A model generated the notes under the pieces. The model made no database searches and was not told where the DNA came from. It saw only the letters and a list, made by a program, of their open reading frames with translations. A DNA stretch of 9,324 nt, taken from the NCBI GenBank assembly GCA_015065395.1, contig SVQJ01000061.1, positions 1 through 9,324 on the forward strand. The letters are read 5' to 3'. The translations under genes were made by a program, and so were the position numbers. Below are positions 7,477 through 9,324 of the stretch, one piece after another. How positions within the stretch are numbered: position 1 is the first letter of the stretch; the number at the start of each line of letters is the position of its first letter. This DNA is from Oscillospiraceae bacterium (GTDB taxonomy: Bacteria; Bacillota; Clostridia; Oscillospirales; CAG-272).

Positions 7477-7503
7477 AAAACCTCCGATTCTTCGGAGGTT
7501 TTC
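7477..7503 (+). terminator. Terminator-like hairpin within the intergenic element
   Basis: Perfect 11-bp stem: 7477-7487 pairs with 7492-7502 around TTCT, with A-run and T-run arms. It has the form of a short bidirectional intrinsic terminator and would stop transcripts that pass the leaky hairpin at 7334-7357. Confidence 0.72.
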
Positions 7504-7611
7504 TCGGTTAAACCATAAACAACTGCACACACCACCTTTTCAGATGTAAGAGATGTTACTTGCTCTCTTTAACTTGCCTATTGGGCGGTCTGCGCCTTTT
7601 TCGACAGCCTG
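7504..7611. other. Right part of the element, no gene recognised
   Basis: About 108 bases with no plausible start codon plus ribosome-binding site on either strand. A short GGCG/CGCC stem (7584-7587 with 7593-7596) is followed by TTTTT and could be a weak terminator. AAGAGA (7548-7553) and TCTCTT (7564-7569) are complementary. The last 16 bases are the right inverted end of the element. Nothing else is recognisable. Confidence 0.5.
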
Positions 7612-7637
7612 AAAGAGCCGAGTTTTCGGCTCTTTTT
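7612..7637 (+). terminator. Second copy of the lipoprotein-type terminator hairpin (copy 2)
   Basis: Same 10-bp stem and same GTTT loop as the hairpin at 7334-7357, here with a proper TTTTT run after the stem (7633-7637). The 24-base core is identical and in direct orientation. Copy 1 keeps the long A-run on its left and copy 2 the long T-run on its right, as expected if one original terminator had been split by an insertion that duplicated its core. Confidence 0.82.
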
Positions 7638-7648
7638 CTTTTGCATTG

Positions 7649-7683
7649 GTATATTTCATACGTGCTTGAATATAAATTATAAC
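7649..7683 (+). promoter_or_regulatory. Candidate promoter region of spoIVA (sigma-E-like, uncertain)
   Basis: spoIVA of Bacillus is transcribed in the mother cell by sigma-E. Here GTATATT (7649-7655) resembles the sigma-E -35 box, and AATATAAA (7669-7676), 13 bases on, loosely resembles its CATA-type -10 box. An alternative vegetative reading is TTCATA (7655-7660), 17 bases, TATAAC (7678-7683). Neither is strong. The position, just after the terminator and 25-60 bases before the start codon, is the best support. Confidence 0.35.
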
Positions 7684-7696
7684 GACAAAAATAATC

Positions 7697-7702
7697 GGAG
7701 GA
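7697..7702 (+). promoter_or_regulatory. Ribosome-binding site that sets the spoIVA start
   Basis: GGAGGA five bases before ATG 7708. The frame is open back to a TTG at 7666, but that would add 14 residues not found in the family, and the protein from 7708 begins MEAQKIYRDIAGRTGGD, matching the known SpoIVA N-terminus. Confidence 0.88.
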
Positions 7703-7707
7703 CAAAT

Positions 7708-9216
7708 ATGGAAGCACAGAAAATATACAGAGACATAGCCGGAAGGACCGGCGGAGATGTTTATATAGGAGTTGTAGGTCCCGTTAGAAGCGGCAAATCA
7801 ACATTTATTAAAAGCTTTATGGAGACGGCCGTAATTCCCAATATTAGCGGCACCTACGACCAAAAAAAGGCAAGGGATGAGCTGCCTCAAAGTGCAGACG
7901 GAAAAACGGTTATGACAGCCGAACCCAAATTCATACCTGATGAAGCCATTGATGTTTCATTTGGGGAAGGAGCGGGGATGAAAATACGCATGATCGACTG
8001 TGTCGGTTATCTCATCCCGGATGCTTTGGGTATGACTGAGGACGGAGAGGAAAGAATGGTCAAAACTCCTTGGTCTGACGAAGCAATTCCCTTTGAGAAG
8101 GCCGCCGAGCAGGGAACAGAAAAGGTCATACGTGAGCACTCTACAGTTGCCATGCTCGTTACTTGTGACGGAACATTTGGAGACATACAGAGAGAGAACT
8201 ACATAGCTGCTGAGGAAAGAGTGGTCAATGAGCTTAAGGAGATAGGAAAGCCATTCGTTTTGATCCTTAATTCTAAAGATCCTGATTCCCCGGAAGCGGA
8301 AAGTCTTGCAATGAGCTTGGAAGAAAAGTATAAATGTCCCGTTGCTCTTGTGAATTGTCTCAGCTTGGACAACGGTGATATTGAGAGTATTCTTGAAATG
8401 CTCCTTTATGAGTTTCCCGTGACAGAGATCAAGGTTTCTTTACCGAAATGGATCTGTGCTCTGCCTAACGATTATTCCTTGTATTCTACTGTTATTGAAA
8501 GTATAAAGAAAAGCTCAGGCGGTGTCAAACATTTAAGTGATGTGCGTGCGTTCACAGACATGCTCTCAAACGAGTTATCGAAAAAAATATGTGAAGAGAC
8601 GGGAGAAAGGGGAACGACTGTCAGCATACGTTCCTGTGATCTTTCTAACGGCAAAGCACAAATTGATGTTTCACTACCGGATGCGCTGTATTATAATATT
8701 ATCTGTGATCTGACGGGCCTTTGCATTTCGGATCCGAGTCAACTAATTTCTGTTCTGCTTGATCTTAACGCTGCTCAAAAGGAGCTTGAAAAGTACAAGG
8801 AGGCTATTGAGCAGCTTGACGAAGATGGGTACGGTATTGTTATGCCAAAAATGCAAAACCTGATTCTTGAAGAACCGGAAATCATAAAAACAGCCGGATC
8901 GTATGGGGTATGTCTGAAGGCAAAAGCTCAGAGTGTTCACATGATTCGGGCTGATATTGAAACTGAGATTAGCCCGATTGTCGGCACTCAAGAGCAGGCA
9001 GATGAAATCATTCGAAGGCTTATTGCAGAATATGAGGACGATCCGCAGAAACTCTGGGAATCGAATATTTTCGGTAAGAGCCTTTATGAGCTTGTAAACG
9101 ATGGCCTCCATACAAAAATAGCTCACCTGTCTAAAGAATCAAGAGAAAAGCTTTCTGAAACACTTTCACGAATAGTAAATGAAAGCTCAAACGGATTAAT
9201 ATGTATTCTTGTATAA
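7708..9216 (+). CDS. spoIVA: Stage IV sporulation protein A, spore coat morphogenetic ATPase
   Basis: Builds the basement layer of the spore coat. In Bacillus subtilis it coats the forespore from the mother-cell side, is anchored through SpoVM, and polymerises irreversibly on ATP hydrolysis. This 502-residue copy is slightly longer than the 492-residue Bacillus protein and aligns without gaps through the N-terminal nucleotide-binding domain. It has Walker A G24-P-V-R-S-G-K30-S-T32, DELPQSADGKTVMT at 57-70, Walker B Asp97 in RMIDCVGY, EHSTVAMLVTCDGT at 143-156, and a degenerate NSKD at 188-191. The middle domain is divergent. The C-terminal domain is well conserved (EPEIIKTAGSYGVCLKAKA, then SNIFGKSLYELVNDG) and ends in GLICILV, like the hydrophobic C-terminus needed for forespore localisation. 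Residue 71 is Ala where, as I recall, Bacillus has the second of two sensor threonines (70/71). It appears monocistronic. Confidence 0.97.
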   Translation: MEAQKIYRDIAGRTGGDVYIGVVGPVRSGKSTFIKSFMETAVIPNISGTYDQKKARDELPQSADGKTVMTAEPKFIPDEAIDVSFGEGAGMKIRMIDCVGYLIPDALGMTEDGEERMVKTPWSDEAIPFEKAAEQGTEKVIREHSTVAMLVTCDGTFGDIQRENYIAAEERVVNELKEIGKPFVLILNSKDPDSPEAESLAMSLEEKYKCPVALVNCLSLDNGDIESILEMLLYEFPVTEIKVSLPKWICALPNDYSLYSTVIESIKKSSGGVKHLSDVRAFTDMLSNELSKKICEETGERGTTVSIRSCDLSNGKAQIDVSLPDALYYNIICDLTGLCISDPSQLISVLLDLNAAQKELEKYKEAIEQLDEDGYGIVMPKMQNLILEEPEIIKTAGSYGVCLKAKAQSVHMIRADIETEISPIVGTQEQADEIIRRLIAEYEDDPQKLWESNIFGKSLYELVNDGLHTKIAHLSKESREKLSETLSRIVNESSNGLICILV

Positions 9217-9220
9217 CCCC

Positions 9221-9250
9221 CAAAAAAGCAAGCCTCCGAAAATCAGAGTG
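9221..9250 (+). other. Possible half of a decayed terminator after spoIVA
   Basis: CAAAAAAGCAAGCCTCCGA (9221-9239) looks like the A-rich left arm of a common terminator type (compare CCTCCGA at 7481-7487), but no TCGGAGGC right arm follows. It may be a remnant left after replacement by the stronger hairpin downstream. Weak evidence. Confidence 0.25.
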
Positions 9251-9257
9251 AAATGCT

Positions 9258-9302
9258 AAAATGATGGTAGACACTAAAAAAGAGTGTCTGCCATCATTTT
9301 TT
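9258..9302 (+). terminator. Strong intrinsic terminator of spoIVA
   Basis: An 18-bp stem: 9258-9275 pairs with 9283-9300 around a 7-base loop (9276-9282), with one T-G wobble (9268 with 9290). TTTTTT follows the GC-bearing part (9297-9302). The 5' arm starts with AAAA, so it may also work in the reverse direction. It begins 41 bases after the spoIVA stop. The remaining 22 bases of the window show nothing recognisable. Confidence 0.92.
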
Positions 9303-9324
9303 GTGTTAAGATAGAGAAAAAGAA

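Larger units (their letters stand above)
7358..7611. mobile_element. MITE-like non-coding palindromic element between duplicated terminators
   Basis: A gene-free segment of 254 bases whose ends are imperfect inverted repeats. CAGCTTGTCGATAAAG (7358-7373) and the reverse complement of 7596-7611, CAGGCTGTCGAAAAAG, agree at 13 of 16 positions. It lies exactly between two identical copies of a 24-bp terminator hairpin (7334-7357 and 7612-7635). The inside is dense in hairpins at 7358-7387, 7385-7412, 7414-7471 and 7477-7502, followed by about 90 bases with little structure. No open frame with a start and ribosome-binding site is present, so a mobile copy would need a transposase from elsewhere. 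Mobility is inferred from structure only. The alternatives are a structured RNA or a chance cluster of terminators. Confidence 0.5.

Noticed and set aside
7504..7611. A short peptide or small gene in the right part of the element
   Set aside because: No ATG or GTG with a ribosome-binding site on either strand, and frames are interrupted or run into the terminator hairpin.
7334..7635. CRISPR array suggested by two identical 24-base palindromic repeats
   Set aside because: Only two copies, 254 bases apart, each a terminator hairpin with a T-run; no regular spacers and no cas genes.
8743..9126. 127-codon open frame on the minus strand under spoIVA
   Set aside because: It is opposite the conserved C-terminal half of SpoIVA, with no ribosome-binding site or recognisable motif; a codon-bias shadow.

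Overview
The window looks like chromosomal DNA from a spore-forming, low-to-moderate GC, monoderm Clostridia. I infer something close to Oscillospirales/Ruminococcaceae. The grounds are a complete spoIVA (endospore formers only), a large class A penicillin-binding protein with an N-terminal anchor, a lipoprotein with a Thr/Asp/Ala-rich linker, strong GGAGG ribosome-binding sites and simple intrinsic terminators. No gene looks foreign. Everything recognisable is on the + strand.

Layout: (1) 1-3211, most of dnaE (replicative DNA polymerase III alpha subunit, DnaE type), with its N-terminus lost at the window edge. (2) 3296-5977, a class A PBP (glycosyltransferase plus transpeptidase), closed by a perfect 14-bp terminator hairpin at 5994-6029. 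(3) 6030-6545, a 171-residue membrane protein with about five helices, possibly a divergent TspO/MBR relative. Its Shine-Dalgarno sequence lies inside the 3' arm of the PBP terminator. (4) 6624-7319, a DUF4430-like lipoprotein behind a perfect consensus vegetative promoter. (5) 7320-7707, a 388-bp gene-free interval. It holds a terminator hairpin, a roughly 254-bp palindrome-rich element with imperfect 16-bp inverted ends, and a second identical copy of the terminator hairpin. (6) 7708-9216, spoIVA, the ATPase that builds the basement layer of the spore coat, followed by a strong terminator at 9258-9302.

The genes are not one pathway. dnaE (replication) and the PBP (wall synthesis) are housekeeping genes in the same direction. 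The membrane protein and lipoprotein are envelope components of unknown role. spoIVA is a sporulation gene that probably has its own mother-cell promoter. The terminators at 5994-6029, 7331-7358, 7612-7637 and 9258-9302 divide the window into separate transcription units.

I see no new defence, mobile or biosynthetic system encoded by proteins. The least explained part is the intergenic element at 7358-7611. It sits exactly between two identical 24-bp terminator hairpins, as if a non-coding MITE-like repeat had inserted into a terminator and duplicated it. The second most interesting point is the overlap of a terminator with a ribosome-binding site at 5994-6030.
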